A stretch of 64,000 bases of DNA from Enterobacter asburiae (GTDB lineage: Bacteria > Pseudomonadota > Gammaproteobacteria > Enterobacterales > Enterobacteriaceae): positions 1,860,001 to 1,924,000 of the forward strand of contig NZ_AP019632.1 in NCBI RefSeq assembly GCF_007035645.1. The letters are read 5' to 3'. The notes below the pieces were generated by a model. That model did no database searches and had not been told where the DNA came from. It saw nothing but the letters and a program-made list of their open reading frames with translations. A program made the position numbers and the translations under genes. Within the stretch, counting starts at the first letter, position 1, and the number at the start of each line of letters is the position of its first letter. Shown here in pieces: positions 8,426 through 19,411 of this stretch.

Positions 8426-9238
8426 ATGAATACGCTCTATCAACACCTGGCGGGCGAGTCGCTCAGCGACGCGCTGGCGCGCCTTGAAGCTGAAATCAAA
8501 GCCCGTCCGGCGGATGCCGATCTCCGCGCCGCGTTCGTGCAGTTTTTAACCCTCAGCGGCAACTGGACGCGCGCGCTGACCCAGCTGAAAAGCTGGCTGG
8601 CGCTGAAGCCTCAGGCGAAACCCACCGTCACGCTGCTGGAGCAATCCATTCAGGGCGAGCTGCAGCGCGCGCAGGTGATGGCGGGACAGGCGCGTCCGGC
8701 TATGCCTGAAACCCAGTGGCCGTGGCTGACGACCCTGGCCGCGGCGCTGAGCGAGGAGGGCGAGCGCGCCCGGGCGCTGCGTCTTGACGGCCTCGATCGG
8801 GCTGAAGCCATCCCCGGCCAGATTATCCTCGAAAACGAGGAGACGCAGGCGTTTGACTGGCTGATGGACGGCGATGCCCGTCTCGGCCCGGTCTGCGAAA
8901 CCATCGTGAACGGCCGTTATTTCTGGCTGCCGTTCAGCGCCATCGCGGAGATCCGTTTCCAGGCGCCCGCCAGCGTGACCGATCTGGTCTGGCGTCACGC
9001 GCTGGTGCGCCTGACCGACGGTACGGAGCAGGTGTGTCAGATCCCGGCGCGTTACCCGTTTGCTGCCGATGCCACCGATGCGGTCAGGCTGGGCCGCACC
9101 ACCGAATGGCAGCCGCTCGACGAAGACGGCACTCTTTACGAAGGCAGGGGCCAGAAGGCCTGGCTGAGCGATCAAAGCGAATACCCGCTGCTCTCCTTAA
9201 GCCTCGTGACGTTTGCGACGGATGGAGCCGATGAGTAA
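8426..9238 (+). CDS. tagJ: T6SS accessory protein TagJ (ImpE/SciE family)
   Basis: A 270-residue ImpE-type protein. The N-terminal half is a TPR-like helical region (YQHLAGESLSDALARLEAEIKA, RPADADLRAAFVQFL) and the C-terminal half a beta-rich domain (RYFWLPFSAIAEIRF). In related systems TagJ binds the TssB sheath subunit and ClpV. The second ATG (8426) is chosen over 8420 because AAGGA then sits 6 bases away. The gene overlaps tssE by 8 bases. Confidence 0.9.
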   Translation: MNTLYQHLAGESLSDALARLEAEIKARPADADLRAAFVQFLTLSGNWTRALTQLKSWLALKPQAKPTVTLLEQSIQGELQRAQVMAGQARPAMPETQWPWLTTLAAALSEEGERARALRLDGLDRAEAIPGQIILENEETQAFDWLMDGDARLGPVCETIVNGRYFWLPFSAIAEIRFQAPASVTDLVWRHALVRLTDGTEQVCQIPARYPFAADATDAVRLGRTTEWQPLDEDGTLYEGRGQKAWLSDQSEYPLLSLSLVTFATDGADE

Positions 9239-9794
9239 TCCCGCTGGCGAAGGCGATCTGCTGCGCAGCGGCTGGCAAGCCCGCAGCAAGCAGGAGAAGG
9301 TGGGGGCGCGCGACAAAATGCAGCCCTCGCTGCTGGATCGTCTCACCGATAATGAGCCGGAAAAAAAACGCGAGTCGGCCAACAGCAATCTGATCACCCA
9401 CGCCGCCCTGCGCCGCAACGTCCTGCGCGATCTGCAGTGGCTGTTTAACACCATCAACCACGATGCCTCCGGCGATTTGAGCGCCTTGCCGCACGTGAAG
9501 CGATCGGTGGTCAATTTCGGCGTCGCGCCGCTGGCCGGGAAAAGAATGTCGGATATCGAATGGCACGACATTCAGCGCAAGCTCACCGAGGCCATCATCA
9601 ATTTTGAACCGCGCATTTTGCCGCAGGGGCTGCAGGTCCGCTGCGTGTCGGATACCTCCTCGCTGGATCTGCACAACGTGCTCTCCATCGAGATCAAAGG
9701 GCGTTTATGGTGTGTGCCGTACCCGCTGGAGTTTCTGTTTCGTACCGATGTCGATCTGGAAAACGGCCATTTTGAACTGAAAGATGCGGGGTAA
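9231..9794 (+). CDS. tssE: T6SS baseplate subunit TssE (gp25-like)
   Basis: TssE is the gp25-like wedge protein that connects the baseplate to the sheath. The 187-residue product carries the family core: PSLLDRLTDNEP, an LRRNVLRDLQWLFNT segment, SVVNFGVAPLAGK and a C-terminal PLEFLFRTDVDLENG. ATG 9231 is chosen because GGAG lies 4-5 bases upstream and it overlaps the tagJ stop. The order tagJ-tssE-tssF-tssG-clpV is a common T6SS operon arrangement. Confidence 0.95.
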   Translation: MSNPAGEGDLLRSGWQARSKQEKVGARDKMQPSLLDRLTDNEPEKKRESANSNLITHAALRRNVLRDLQWLFNTINHDASGDLSALPHVKRSVVNFGVAPLAGKRMSDIEWHDIQRKLTEAIINFEPRILPQGLQVRCVSDTSSLDLHNVLSIEIKGRLWCVPYPLEFLFRTDVDLENGHFELKDAG

Positions 9795-9796
9795 TC

Positions 9797-11668
9797 ATGG
9801 AAAGTAAACTGCTCGAATATTACAACCGCGAGCTGGCCTACCTGCGCGAAATGGGGGCCGAGTTTGCCGAACGCTATCCTAAGGTCGCCGGACGGCTGGG
9901 CATGCGCGGCATCGAAGTGGCGGACCCGTATACCGAACGTCTGATGGAGGGCTTCGCCTTCCTGACCTCCCGCGTGCAGATGAAAATGGACGCGGAGTTT
10001 CCGCGCTTCTCCCAGCGTCTGCTGGAGATGATTGCGCCTAACTATCTCGCGCCCACGCCGTCGATGGCGATTGCGGAGATTGAGCCCGACAGCAGCCGGG
10101 GCGACCTGAGCAAGGGCTTTATCGTGCCGCGCGGTACCATGATGGACAGCCTGGCGCTAAAAAAAACCGGCGTGACCTGCAGCTATACCACGGCGCACGA
10201 GGTCAACCTGCTGCCGCTGAAAATCGACAAGGTCGAGCTGGGCGGCGTGCCCGCCGATCTGCCGCTCGCGCAGCTGGGGCTGAGCCAGCGGGGGATCGGC
10301 AGCGCCTTGCGGATCCGCATCGCCTGCGACGGCCCGCAAAACCTCGGGCACCTGGATTTCGACCGTCTGGAATTTTTCCTCGGCGGTCCGGACATTGAAG
10401 CGCTGAAGCTGCTGGAGCTGGTGATGGAGCATCACGCCGGGATCGTCTGTCAGACGGTCAGCCCGCAGCCGCAGCGGCAGCTGCTGGCGTCTGACGCGCT
10501 GCGCCAGGAAGGCTTTGAGCCTGACCAGGCCCTGCTTCCGGACGATCTGCGCAACTTTGACGGCTATCGCCTGCTGCAGGAGTATTTCGCGTTTCCGGCC
10601 CGTTTCCGCTTCATTAGCCTGAGCGGTCTGGGCAAGCTTATCGAGCGCTGTGAAGGCGAAAAAGCCTTCGACATCTTCATTCTGCTGGATAAATCGGATG
10701 AACAGCTGGAGCGCGTGGTTGATGCCAGCCATCTGGCGCTGCACTGTACCCCGGTCATCAACCTTTTCCCAAAGGTCGCGGCGCGTCAGAAGCTGAATGA
10801 AGGCCAGCATGAATACCATCTGGTGGTGGATAACATTCGTCCGCTGGATTATGAAATTTACGCGGTCAAAAAAATCTATGGCAGCGCGGACGGCCAGCGC
10901 GATGACCAGACGTTTCGTCCATTCTGGAGCACCTGGAGCGGCGATGCGGGCAACTACGGGGCCTATTTTTCCCTGCGCCGCGAACAGCGCGTGCTGTCCG
11001 AGCACGCCCTGCGCTACGGCACGCGCACCGGCTATATCGGCTCGGAGGTGTTTGTTTCGCTGGTGGATGAACAGCACGCGCCGTGGCAGGAAAACCTGCG
11101 CTATATCTCTGCCGAGGTGCTCTGCACCAGCCGCGATCTGCCGCTGATGCTGCAGCAGGAGCTCGGGCAGTTCATTATGGCCGACTCCATGCCGGTGAAA
11201 TCCCTGACCCTGCGCAAAGGCCCAACGCCGCCGCGTCCGGCGCTGGCGGAAGGGTTCAGCACCTGGCGGCTCATCAGCCAGCTGCAGATGAACTACCTCA
11301 GCCTGATGGACAGCGAAAACGAAGACGGCGCGGCCGCGCTGCGCCAGCTGTTAGGGCTGTACGCCAACCTGGCAGAAACGCCCGTTGCGCGTCAGGTGGA
11401 GGGGGTACGCCACTGCGTGCTGGAGCCGGTTCACCGCCGCGTGCCTGAACCCGGCCCGGTCGTTTTCGCCCGCGGGATCGGCATTACCCTGACGGTCGAT
11501 GAGCGTGCCTTTTCCGGCGCCAGCCCGTGGCTCTTTGGCAGCGTTATGGAACGTCTCTTTGCCCGCCTGGTGTCCATCAACAGCTTTACGGAGTTCACCC
11601 TGAAAAGTCAGCAGCGCGGCGAGATTGGCTACTGGGCGCCGCGCATGGGTAAAAGGGCGCTGATATGA
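9797..11668 (+). CDS. tssF: T6SS baseplate subunit TssF
   Basis: A 623-residue TssF (VasA/ImpG) protein, which forms the baseplate wedge with TssG and TssK. The hallmark N terminus YYNRELAYLREMGAEFAE is present, along with MEGFAFLTSRVQMKMDAEFP and the C-terminal INSFTEFTLKS segment. Length is normal for the family. The stop overlaps tssG by 4 bases, indicating coupled translation of the two wedge subunits. Confidence 0.97.
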   Translation: MESKLLEYYNRELAYLREMGAEFAERYPKVAGRLGMRGIEVADPYTERLMEGFAFLTSRVQMKMDAEFPRFSQRLLEMIAPNYLAPTPSMAIAEIEPDSSRGDLSKGFIVPRGTMMDSLALKKTGVTCSYTTAHEVNLLPLKIDKVELGGVPADLPLAQLGLSQRGIGSALRIRIACDGPQNLGHLDFDRLEFFLGGPDIEALKLLELVMEHHAGIVCQTVSPQPQRQLLASDALRQEGFEPDQALLPDDLRNFDGYRLLQEYFAFPARFRFISLSGLGKLIERCEGEKAFDIFILLDKSDEQLERVVDASHLALHCTPVINLFPKVAARQKLNEGQHEYHLVVDNIRPLDYEIYAVKKIYGSADGQRDDQTFRPFWSTWSGDAGNYGAYFSLRREQRVLSEHALRYGTRTGYIGSEVFVSLVDEQHAPWQENLRYISAEVLCTSRDLPLMLQQELGQFIMADSMPVKSLTLRKGPTPPRPALAEGFSTWRLISQLQMNYLSLMDSENEDGAAALRQLLGLYANLAETPVARQVEGVRHCVLEPVHRRVPEPGPVVFARGIGITLTVDERAFSGASPWLFGSVMERLFARLVSINSFTEFTLKSQQRGEIGYWAPRMGKRALI

Positions 11669-12708
11669 GTGACGCTGCCACTGCACCGCTGCGCGTGCAT
11701 CGCCTGACCCGGCTGCCGGACGCGTTCTGGCAAGGGGTTCGCGAGACGCCCTGGCGCTACGACCTGTTTCAGCTGTTAAGGCGCATTGATGCCCAGGGCG
11801 GCGAGCGCTACCCGCTGGGACGCGCGCCGCTGCCGAAGTTTGAGCCGCTGCGCATCGGCCAGCAGCCGTCGATGAGTTTTGCGCCGTCGACGCTGGCTCA
11901 GGTCCGCCAGCGGGAGGAAAGCGGGCTGCACGAGGTGTCTATCCTCAGTTTCGGCCTGTTTGGCCCGAACGGCCCGCTGCCGGTCCATATGACCGAATAC
12001 GCCCGCGAGCGAATTTATCATCATCAGGACACCAGCCTCAGCGCGTTTGCCGACCTGTTCCATCATCGCCTGGCGCTGCTGTTTTACCGCGCCTGGGCGG
12101 ATGCGCAACCCACCGTCTCCCTCGATCGCGCTGATAACAGGCGCTTTGAGGGCTACCTGGCGTCGCTGATTGGCATGGGCCAGCCGGGACAGATGAACAA
12201 AGGCAGCCTGAGCTCGCATGCTCGCTTTACCCACGCCGGGCACCTGACCCGTCACGGGCGGGATCCGGAGGGGCTGGAGAAGATCCTGCGCAACTATTTT
12301 AACGCGCCGGTTAAGCTGGTCAGCAACGTGCCGCAGTGGATGCCGCTTTCCACGCGCGAGCAGGCGCAGCTTGGCGCAGGGCGCCGCATGCCGCGCATGG
12401 GGGAATCCGCCTTTCTCGGCGTTGCCGTCCGCGACGTGCAGCACAAGTTTCGCATCGAAATTGGCCCGCTGAGCGCGGAGGAGTACAACCGTTTTCTGCC
12501 GGGTGAAGCTTGGGTCACCGAGCTGCGCGACTGGGTGCGTCAGTACGCCGGGGTGGAGTTTGAATGGGAAACGCGGGTGATCCTGCGTGAAGACGCGGTG
12601 CAGGGCACCACGCTCGGCAGCAATGGGCGATTAGGCTATAACACCTGGCTGGGCCTTCAGCCGCAGCCTGTCCCGCGTGGCGATCTGCTGTATCGCGCAG
12701 AGCGGTAA
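11665..12708 (+). CDS. tssG: T6SS baseplate subunit TssG
   Basis: A 347-residue TssG (VasB/ImpH) protein. Conserved segments include WRYDLFQLLRRIDA near residue 31, SFGLFGPNGPLPVHMTEYAR near 95, and the C-terminal RLGYNTWLG. It begins in the ATGA overlap with tssF. Together TssE, TssF and TssG form the wedge around the VgrG hub. Confidence 0.96.
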   Translation: MSDAATAPLRVHRLTRLPDAFWQGVRETPWRYDLFQLLRRIDAQGGERYPLGRAPLPKFEPLRIGQQPSMSFAPSTLAQVRQREESGLHEVSILSFGLFGPNGPLPVHMTEYARERIYHHQDTSLSAFADLFHHRLALLFYRAWADAQPTVSLDRADNRRFEGYLASLIGMGQPGQMNKGSLSSHARFTHAGHLTRHGRDPEGLEKILRNYFNAPVKLVSNVPQWMPLSTREQAQLGAGRRMPRMGESAFLGVAVRDVQHKFRIEIGPLSAEEYNRFLPGEAWVTELRDWVRQYAGVEFEWETRVILREDAVQGTTLGSNGRLGYNTWLGLQPQPVPRGDLLYRAER

Positions 12709-12746
12709 TCCTTCCGTATACCGAATCATTGTTAATGGAAACTAAC

Positions 12747-15362
12747 ATGTCAGAAATTAGCCGTGCCGTGCTTTTCGGCAAACTGGATACGCTGTTATTT
12801 ACCTCTCTGGAAAGCGCCACTGCGTTCTGCAAGCTGCGCGGCAACCCGTACGTTGAGCTGGTGCACTGGCTGCATCAGCTGATGCAGCAGCAGGATGGCG
12901 ATCTGCAGCAGGTCATCCGCCACTTTGCCCTCGATGAACAGCAGCTGACGCGCGATATCGTGGCCGCGCTGGATGTCCTTCCGCGTGGCGCCAGTTCCGT
13001 TACCGATCTCTCCGAACACATTGACAGCGCCGTGGAGCGCGCCTGGGTCTTCGGCTCGCTGAAGTTTGGCGTCAGCCGTATTCGCGGCGGCCATTTGCTG
13101 ATCGGCATGCTTAAAACCTGGAACCTGGCTAACGTGCTGAAAAGCATTTCGTCGCAGTTCACCCGCCTTAACGTCGAGGTGCTGATTGAGCAGTTCGACG
13201 CGATTTGCGCAAACAGCAAAGAGACGCAGCAGGCCGCTGCCGCCGCAGACGCACCGGCGGGTACGGTACCGGCGGCGCAGGGGACGCTGGCCCAGTACGG
13301 CCAGGATCTGACCGCCCGCGCCCGCGAAGGGAAGATTGACCCGGTTGTCGGGCGCGACGAGGAGATCCGCCAGATGGTGGATATCCTGATGCGTCGCCGC
13401 CAGAACAACCCGCTGCTGACCGGGGAAGCCGGGGTCGGGAAAACGGCGGTAGTGGAAGGGCTGGCGCTGCGTATCGCCGACGGCGACGTCCCGGAGCCGC
13501 TGCAAAATATTCAGCTGTGGCTGCTGGATATCGGCATGCTGCAGGCTGGCGCAGGCATGAAAGGCGAGTTTGAAGCTCGTCTGCAGGCGCTCATTAACGA
13601 AGTCCAGTCCAGCGCCACGCCAATCATTCTGTTTATCGATGAGATCCACACCCTGATTGGCGCTGGCGGCCAGCAGGGGACCGGCGATGCGGCGAACCTG
13701 CTGAAGCCTGCCCTGGCGCGCGGTCAGCTGCGCACCATCGGCGCCACCACCTGGGCGGAATACAAAAAATACATCGAGAAAGACCCGGCGCTGACCCGCC
13801 GTTTCCAGACGGTGCAGGTCCACGAGCCGGACGAAGCGAAAGCCATTCTGATGCTGCGCAGCACCGTGTCGCCGCTGGAGACGCACCACCAGGTGCTGCT
13901 GCTCGACGAAGCGGTCAGCGCGGCGGTGAAGCTGTCGCATCGTTACATCCCGGCGCGTCAGCTGCCGGATAAAGCCGTTGCGCTGCTCGACACCGCCTGC
14001 GCCCGCGTTGCGGTCAGCCAGAGCGCGCCGCCCGCGCAGCTGGAAGACTGCCTGCGCCACCTTGCCGCGCTGGACGTGGAGATTGAGATTGCTGAGCGCG
14101 AAGCGCGCGTGGGAGCCGGCGACGCCGATCGCGTGACCGCTTTACTCGCCGAACGCGACGCGTATGAAACAAAACGCGAAGCCCTGGCCCGGCGCTGGGA
14201 AGAAGAACGCGGCCTGGTGCAGGAGATTATCCGCCTGCGCGCGGCGCTGTTCGCGGCGGGCGATGACGATAGCGCCGAGCTGCGCGGCCAGCTGGCGGAA
14301 CAGCAGCAGGCGCTGAACGCCCTACAGGGTGATGAACCGCTGCTGTTTGCGGCGGTGGATGAAAACGTGGTTGCCGCGGTGGTCTCTGACTGGACCGGGA
14401 TCCCGCTGGGCCGGATGGTGAAAAACGAGATCGACGCGGTGCTCAACCTCGCCGACACGCTGAACCAGCGCGTTATCGGCCAGCGTCACGGCCTTGATCT
14501 CATTGCCCGCCGCGTGAAAACCTCGCGGGCGAAGCTGGACGATCCCAACAAACCGGTGGGCGTCTTTATGCTGTGCGGTCCGTCCGGGGTCGGTAAAACC
14601 GAAACCGCGCTGGCGCTCGCGGAATCCCTGTACGGCGGCGAGCAGAACGTTATCACCATCAACATGAGTGAGTTCCAGGAAGCGCATACCGTTTCCACCT
14701 TAAAAGGTGCGCCTCCGGGGTACGTAGGGTATGGTGAAGGCGGCGTGTTGACCGAGGCCGTGCGCCGCCGCCCGTACAGCGTGGTGCTGCTGGACGAAAT
14801 TGAAAAAGCGCACCCGGACGTCCACGAGATCTTCTTCCAGGTCTTTGATAAAGGCTGGATGGAAGACGGCGAGGGGCGCCACATCGATTTCCGTAACACC
14901 ATCATTATTCTGACCTCCAACGTCGGCACCGATCTGATTAGCGCCATGTGCGCCGATCCGGAGCTGATGCCGGAGCCTGACGCGTTAAGCGGCGCCCTGC
15001 GCCAGCCGCTGCTGGAGGTCTTCCCACCGGCGCTGCTGGGCCGCCTGCTGGTGGTGCCGTACTACCCGCTCAGCGACGAGATGCTGGGGCAGATTGTTCG
15101 CCTGCAGCTCAAGCGCATTGAGCGTCGTCTGGAAGAGAATCACAGCATTATTTCTGAGTTTGACGACAGCGTGGTGGAACAGATTGTTCAGCGCTGTACC
15201 GAGGTGGAGTCCGGTGGCCGCATGGTGGATGCTATTCTGACCAACACCTTGCTGCCTCAGATGAGCCAGATCTTACTTACCGCCAGCCGCAGCGACGAGC
15301 AGTACCGACGTCTGCACGTCACCTGCGAGCAGGGCGAGTTTCACTGTCAGTTTGCCGCGTAA
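12747..15362 (+). CDS. clpV: T6SS sheath-disassembly ATPase ClpV (TssH)
   Basis: ClpV is the AAA+ unfoldase that disassembles contracted TssBC sheaths for reuse. The 871-residue protein has an N-terminal Clp repeat domain, an AAA1 module with Walker A GEAGVGKT (about residue 226), a coiled-coil middle domain (roughly 420-510) and an AAA2 module with GPSGVGKT (about 611). ATG 12747 ([13 protein letters not shown]) is preferred because GGAA lies 6 bases upstream; a TTG-initiated extension from 12729 is possible but unlikely. Confidence 0.97.
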   Translation: MSEISRAVLFGKLDTLLFTSLESATAFCKLRGNPYVELVHWLHQLMQQQDGDLQQVIRHFALDEQQLTRDIVAALDVLPRGASSVTDLSEHIDSAVERAWVFGSLKFGVSRIRGGHLLIGMLKTWNLANVLKSISSQFTRLNVEVLIEQFDAICANSKETQQAAAAADAPAGTVPAAQGTLAQYGQDLTARAREGKIDPVVGRDEEIRQMVDILMRRRQNNPLLTGEAGVGKTAVVEGLALRIADGDVPEPLQNIQLWLLDIGMLQAGAGMKGEFEARLQALINEVQSSATPIILFIDEIHTLIGAGGQQGTGDAANLLKPALARGQLRTIGATTWAEYKKYIEKDPALTRRFQTVQVHEPDEAKAILMLRSTVSPLETHHQVLLLDEAVSAAVKLSHRYIPARQLPDKAVALLDTACARVAVSQSAPPAQLEDCLRHLAALDVEIEIAEREARVGAGDADRVTALLAERDAYETKREALARRWEEERGLVQEIIRLRAALFAAGDDDSAELRGQLAEQQQALNALQGDEPLLFAAVDENVVAAVVSDWTGIPLGRMVKNEIDAVLNLADTLNQRVIGQRHGLDLIARRVKTSRAKLDDPNKPVGVFMLCGPSGVGKTETALALAESLYGGEQNVITINMSEFQEAHTVSTLKGAPPGYVGYGEGGVLTEAVRRRPYSVVLLDEIEKAHPDVHEIFFQVFDKGWMEDGEGRHIDFRNTIIILTSNVGTDLISAMCADPELMPEPDALSGALRQPLLEVFPPALLGRLLVVPYYPLSDEMLGQIVRLQLKRIERRLEENHSIISEFDDSVVEQIVQRCTEVESGGRMVDAILTNTLLPQMSQILLTASRSDEQYRRLHVTCEQGEFHCQFAA

Positions 15363-15386
15363 TAATCATCAAGAGAACTGTAAAAG

Positions 15387-16805
15387 ATGACGGATAATGA
15401 TAACAATCGGACTGTCCCAAACGCGCTCCCGGTCGGGTACCGCTTCAACGAGTTTGAAATCAAAGAGGTGATCGGCGGCGGCGGTTTTGGCATCGTCTAT
15501 CGCGCGTGGGATCACCAGCTCGAACGCACTATCGCTATCAAAGAATTTATGCCTTCCTCGCTCGCCGTGCGCGGCGACGACATGACCCTGGTGCTGCGCA
15601 GCGAGCGCTTTGGCAAAGCGTTTTCCGCAGGCCTGAACAGCTTTATTCAGGAGGCGCGTCTGCTGGCGCGCTTTAACCACCCGAACCTGCTGCACGTCCT
15701 GCGTTTCTGGGTGCAAAACGACACGGCCTACATGGGGACGCTGTTTTACAGCGGCACCACGCTTTCGCGCCTGCGCGAAGAAAAGCCGGAGCTAATCAAC
15801 GAGGCCTGGATCCGCCGCACGCTGCCGATGCTGTTCGGTGCGATCAAGACCATCCACAACGAAGGCTATCTGCACCGCGACATCTCGCTGGATAACATTC
15901 AGATCCAGGATAACGGCCTGCCGGTGCTGCTTGATTTCGGCTCCGCGCGCCGCACCATCGGTAACCTTTCCGATGAAACGGAAACCATGCTGCGCCCGGG
16001 CTTTGCGCCGATCGAGCAGTACACCGACGATAACGAAAGCGAGCAGGGTCCGTGGACGGATATTTACGCCCTCGGTGCGGTGCTGCGTACCCTGATTGTG
16101 GGTTCTCCGCCGCCGGTCAGCGTGGTGCGCTCGATTCAGGATACCTGCAAACCGCTGGTGGAAATTATGCCGCAGGGCTATTCCATTCCGCTGCTGCAGG
16201 CCATCGACCGTGCGCTGGCGCTGCACATGGAGGACCGTCCGCAGTCAATCGACGAGTTCGCCGCGCTGATTGAGATGCCGGTCGCCGGTATCAACGACGT
16301 GCTGACGGCGAAAAAGCCCGGCACGATGCTGGTTCCGGTCGAGGACGAAAAACCGGCTTCGCTGCTCGACTGGCGCCGCTACAAGATCCCGGGCATGGTT
16401 GCCGCAGGCGTGCTGGTGGGTATTGTCGCCGGGGCGATGCTGTTCAGCGGCGGTAACGATGCTCCCGAGCAGGCTGCACAGGCACCGGCAGAGACGCGTC
16501 CGACTGAAACCGCCGCAAACGCGCCGGACGTGAAGCCGAAAACGGCGAAGGTTAACGAGCAGGCGACGGCCCAGCAGACTCCGCCGCCTGTGGAGAGCCC
16601 GGTTGCGCTGGTCTATATCCGCATCCTCGACGGCGAAACGCTGAAAGTGAACGGCGAGCCAAAAGCGCTGCGTCCGGCGACCAACGGCTATGCCTCGCTC
16701 AAGCTGCCGGCCGGTGAGGTGAAGATTGAACTCCAGGGCAACGGAAGAACGCGTGGCCAGACGCTGGATATCACCAAGCCGGGCACCTGGCTGGTGAACC
16801 CTTAG
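15387..16805 (+). CDS. Membrane Ser/Thr protein kinase of the T6SS switch (PpkA-like)
   Basis: A 472-residue Hanks-type kinase. The Gly-rich loop IGGGGFGIVYRA, catalytic K52, H163-R164-D165 loop and D183-F184-G185 are intact. The kinase domain (about 20-300) is followed by a transmembrane segment near 332-352, a Pro/Ala/Thr linker, and a small C-terminal extracytoplasmic domain. In characterised T6SS such kinases phosphorylate the FHA protein to trigger assembly. The tagH product and the PP2C phosphatase gene lie in the same locus. Confidence 0.93.
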   Translation: MTDNDNNRTVPNALPVGYRFNEFEIKEVIGGGGFGIVYRAWDHQLERTIAIKEFMPSSLAVRGDDMTLVLRSERFGKAFSAGLNSFIQEARLLARFNHPNLLHVLRFWVQNDTAYMGTLFYSGTTLSRLREEKPELINEAWIRRTLPMLFGAIKTIHNEGYLHRDISLDNIQIQDNGLPVLLDFGSARRTIGNLSDETETMLRPGFAPIEQYTDDNESEQGPWTDIYALGAVLRTLIVGSPPPVSVVRSIQDTCKPLVEIMPQGYSIPLLQAIDRALALHMEDRPQSIDEFAALIEMPVAGINDVLTAKKPGTMLVPVEDEKPASLLDWRRYKIPGMVAAGVLVGIVAGAMLFSGGNDAPEQAAQAPAETRPTETAANAPDVKPKTAKVNEQATAQQTPPPVESPVALVYIRILDGETLKVNGEPKALRPATNGYASLKLPAGEVKIELQGNGRTRGQTLDITKPGTWLVNP

Positions 16806-16870
16806 AATTACGCTCAGTCACAGATGCGAACCTCTTTTCTGAATCGCATAAGCTAGATGGAATAAAGATT

Positions 16871-19411
16871 ATGCTCAACCGAATTACCGTTCAGCTCCCG
16901 GTGGAGGGGCTTCTGTTCTGGAAACTGACGGGCCGCGAGGCGATGTCCGAGTCGTTCGCGCTGACGCTGACCGTGCTCGGCACGGACGCGCGCATCGATC
17001 GCAGCAAGCTGCTGGGCCAGCCGGTCACGGTGACCATCCCGACGCAGAACCTGCTGACGTCCCGCTATGTTAACGGCAAGATTACCCGCGTGGCGGTCAG
17101 CGCCGTCGAGCTGACGGGCACCCGCTATGCGGTGTACCAGCTGACGGTTGAGCCGGACCTGTGGCCGATGAAGCGCGACCGTAACCTGCGTATCTTCCAG
17201 GGGCAGACGGTGCCGCAGATTGTGAAAACCCTGCTGGGCGAGCATCAGGTTAACGTTGAGGATAAGCTCACCGGCAGCTACCGGGTGTGGGATTACTGCG
17301 TGCAGTATCAGGAGTCGAGCCTGGACTTCATCAGCCGCCTGATGGAGCTGGAGGGGATTGCCTATCACTTCAGCCACGAGGCGGACAAACACACCCTGGT
17401 GCTCACCGACGCCGCCACGCAGCATCAGCCGTTCAGCGGCTATGAGGTCATTCCTTACCACCAGACGCCGTCCGGCGGCAGTACGGACGAAGAGGGCATC
17501 AGCCAGTGGGCGCTGGAGGACAGCGTGACGCCGGGGATTTACAGCCTCGACGACTATGACTTCCGCAAGCCGAACGCGTGGCTGTTCCAGGCCCAGCAGA
17601 ACCCGGCGTCGCCGAAGCCGGGCAGCATCGACGTGTACGACTGGCCGGGTCGCTTTGTGGACAAAGGCCACGGAGAGTTCTATGCCCGCATCCGTCAGGA
17701 ACGCTGGCAGGTGGAGCATCAGCAGATTCAGGCCACCGCCACGGCGGCGGGGATTGCGCCCGGGCACACCTTCACCTTAACCAACGCGCCGTTCTTCAGC
17801 GACAACGGCGAGTATCTGGTGACGGCGGCGGGTTACCACTTCGAAGAGAACCGCTACGCCAGCGGCGAGGGTGAAACCATTCACCGCACCGATTTCACGG
17901 TGATTCCGTCGACGGTGGTGTACCGTCCGGCGCAGACCACGGCGTGGCCGCGCACCTACGGACCGCAGACCGCGAAAGTGGTGGGGCCGAAGGGCGAGAG
18001 TATCTGGACGGACAAATACGGTCGCGTGAAGGTGAAGTTTCACTGGGACCGCCTGGCGAAAGGCGATGACACCAGCTCCTGCTGGGTGCGCGTGTCGAGC
18101 GCGTGGGCGGGCCAGGGCTACGGCGGGGTGCAGATCCCGCGCGTCGGCGACGAGGTGGTGGTGGACTTTATCAACGGCGATCCGGATCGTCCGATTATTA
18201 CCGGGCGCGTGTACAACGACGCGAGCATGCCGCCGTGGGCGCTGCCTGCCGCGGCGACGCAGATGGGCTTTATGAGCCGCACGAAAGACGGTTCAGTCGA
18301 CAATGCCAACGCCCTGCGGTTTGAGGATAAAGCGGGCGCAGAGCAGGTGTGGATCCAGGCCGAGCGCAACATGGACACCAGCGTTAAAAACGATGAAACG
18401 CACAGCGTCGGCGGGGAGCGCAGCCATTACGTGAAGAAAAATGAACTACATCGCGTGGAAGCGAACCAAACCCAGGCCGTGAAGGGCGGAACCGAGATCC
18501 TGACGGGGAAAGGCAAGCTGGATGCTGCGGTGGAAGAGTACGTTATTGCTTCCGGGACGAAGCTGCGGCTGGTCTCCGGTGAGAGCGCCATTGAGCTGAA
18601 CGCTAACGGCAAGATTAACCTGATCGGCAAAGAGTTTAACTTCTTCGTGGAAGGGGATGGGTATATCACCACGGGCGGTAAGCTGCATCTGAATACCTCT
18701 GGCACCAAGCCGGGCACAACGGCACCGGGATCGGGGCATAAAGGGGATATTGATGCGGCGGTGCAGGCGAAATTTACGCCGGGAAAGGAGAATAAGGCAG
18801 GTGCGGCTGCAAGCGCGCCTGCCGAAACCTCTAAAACTGCAACACCCCCATCATCAGGTGTGCCTTCAAGCGGATATGGCAAGGATGTAGATAGTCTTGT
18901 CGATAAATCACCGACCATGAAAAATGACATAGCTACGTTAAAGAAACGAGGCTGGACATTTGAAGAAGGTGAGGCAGGTAAGGGGACGTTTGCCAATCGT
19001 CAAAAGCGAGTTATTACCGTTGATAAAAACGAGCTCGGTAATCCGAATGCGGTTGTTCAGTCTTTGTCACATGAAAGTGGCCACGCTTTATATGAACCCA
19101 ACATTGATTTTTCTTCGCGCGACGCCTATCTCAACAGCACACTCAGTGATGAAGGCGCTGCAACGTTGAACAATATCCGGGTCCAGCGCGAAATCATAGC
19201 CAACAAGGGTGGGGATATCGGTATTGCGGGCAATCCGGCAAATCAGACACAATATAATCGTATTTATGATTCCCTCGAACGGGGGGCTATAAAGGAAAGT
19301 GAAGCGCGTACGCAGATAGGCCGTATCTTTGGCAAAGGCGAACAAACGTCTACCACAGGGCAATATTACGAAGATTATTATGGCGGTTGGTATGATAAAA
19401 ATTATCCATAG
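16871..19411 (+). CDS. vgrG: Evolved VgrG spike with C-terminal metallopeptidase domain
   Basis: VgrG trimers cap the Hcp tube and pierce the target. The 846-residue product has the VgrG core (gp27/gp5-like, about 1-640), including the gp5 needle region RVKVKFHWDRLAKGDDTS and the DUF2345-like part. An Ala/Pro linker near 640-670 follows, then an extra domain (about 680-846). The extension has H734-E-S-G-H738, an HExxH zinc site, and E761 in a DEGAATLNN context as the likely third ligand, so it resembles a gluzincin-type peptidase. GC content falls at about 18800, marking a foreign tip on a conserved core. Its substrate is unknown. The next gene overlaps its end. Confidence 0.92.
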   Translation: MLNRITVQLPVEGLLFWKLTGREAMSESFALTLTVLGTDARIDRSKLLGQPVTVTIPTQNLLTSRYVNGKITRVAVSAVELTGTRYAVYQLTVEPDLWPMKRDRNLRIFQGQTVPQIVKTLLGEHQVNVEDKLTGSYRVWDYCVQYQESSLDFISRLMELEGIAYHFSHEADKHTLVLTDAATQHQPFSGYEVIPYHQTPSGGSTDEEGISQWALEDSVTPGIYSLDDYDFRKPNAWLFQAQQNPASPKPGSIDVYDWPGRFVDKGHGEFYARIRQERWQVEHQQIQATATAAGIAPGHTFTLTNAPFFSDNGEYLVTAAGYHFEENRYASGEGETIHRTDFTVIPSTVVYRPAQTTAWPRTYGPQTAKVVGPKGESIWTDKYGRVKVKFHWDRLAKGDDTSSCWVRVSSAWAGQGYGGVQIPRVGDEVVVDFINGDPDRPIITGRVYNDASMPPWALPAAATQMGFMSRTKDGSVDNANALRFEDKAGAEQVWIQAERNMDTSVKNDETHSVGGERSHYVKKNELHRVEANQTQAVKGGTEILTGKGKLDAAVEEYVIASGTKLRLVSGESAIELNANGKINLIGKEFNFFVEGDGYITTGGKLHLNTSGTKPGTTAPGSGHKGDIDAAVQAKFTPGKENKAGAAASAPAETSKTATPPSSGVPSSGYGKDVDSLVDKSPTMKNDIATLKKRGWTFEEGEAGKGTFANRQKRVITVDKNELGNPNAVVQSLSHESGHALYEPNIDFSSRDAYLNSTLSDEGAATLNNIRVQREIIANKGGDIGIAGNPANQTQYNRIYDSLERGAIKESEARTQIGRIFGKGEQTSTTGQYYEDYYGGWYDKNYP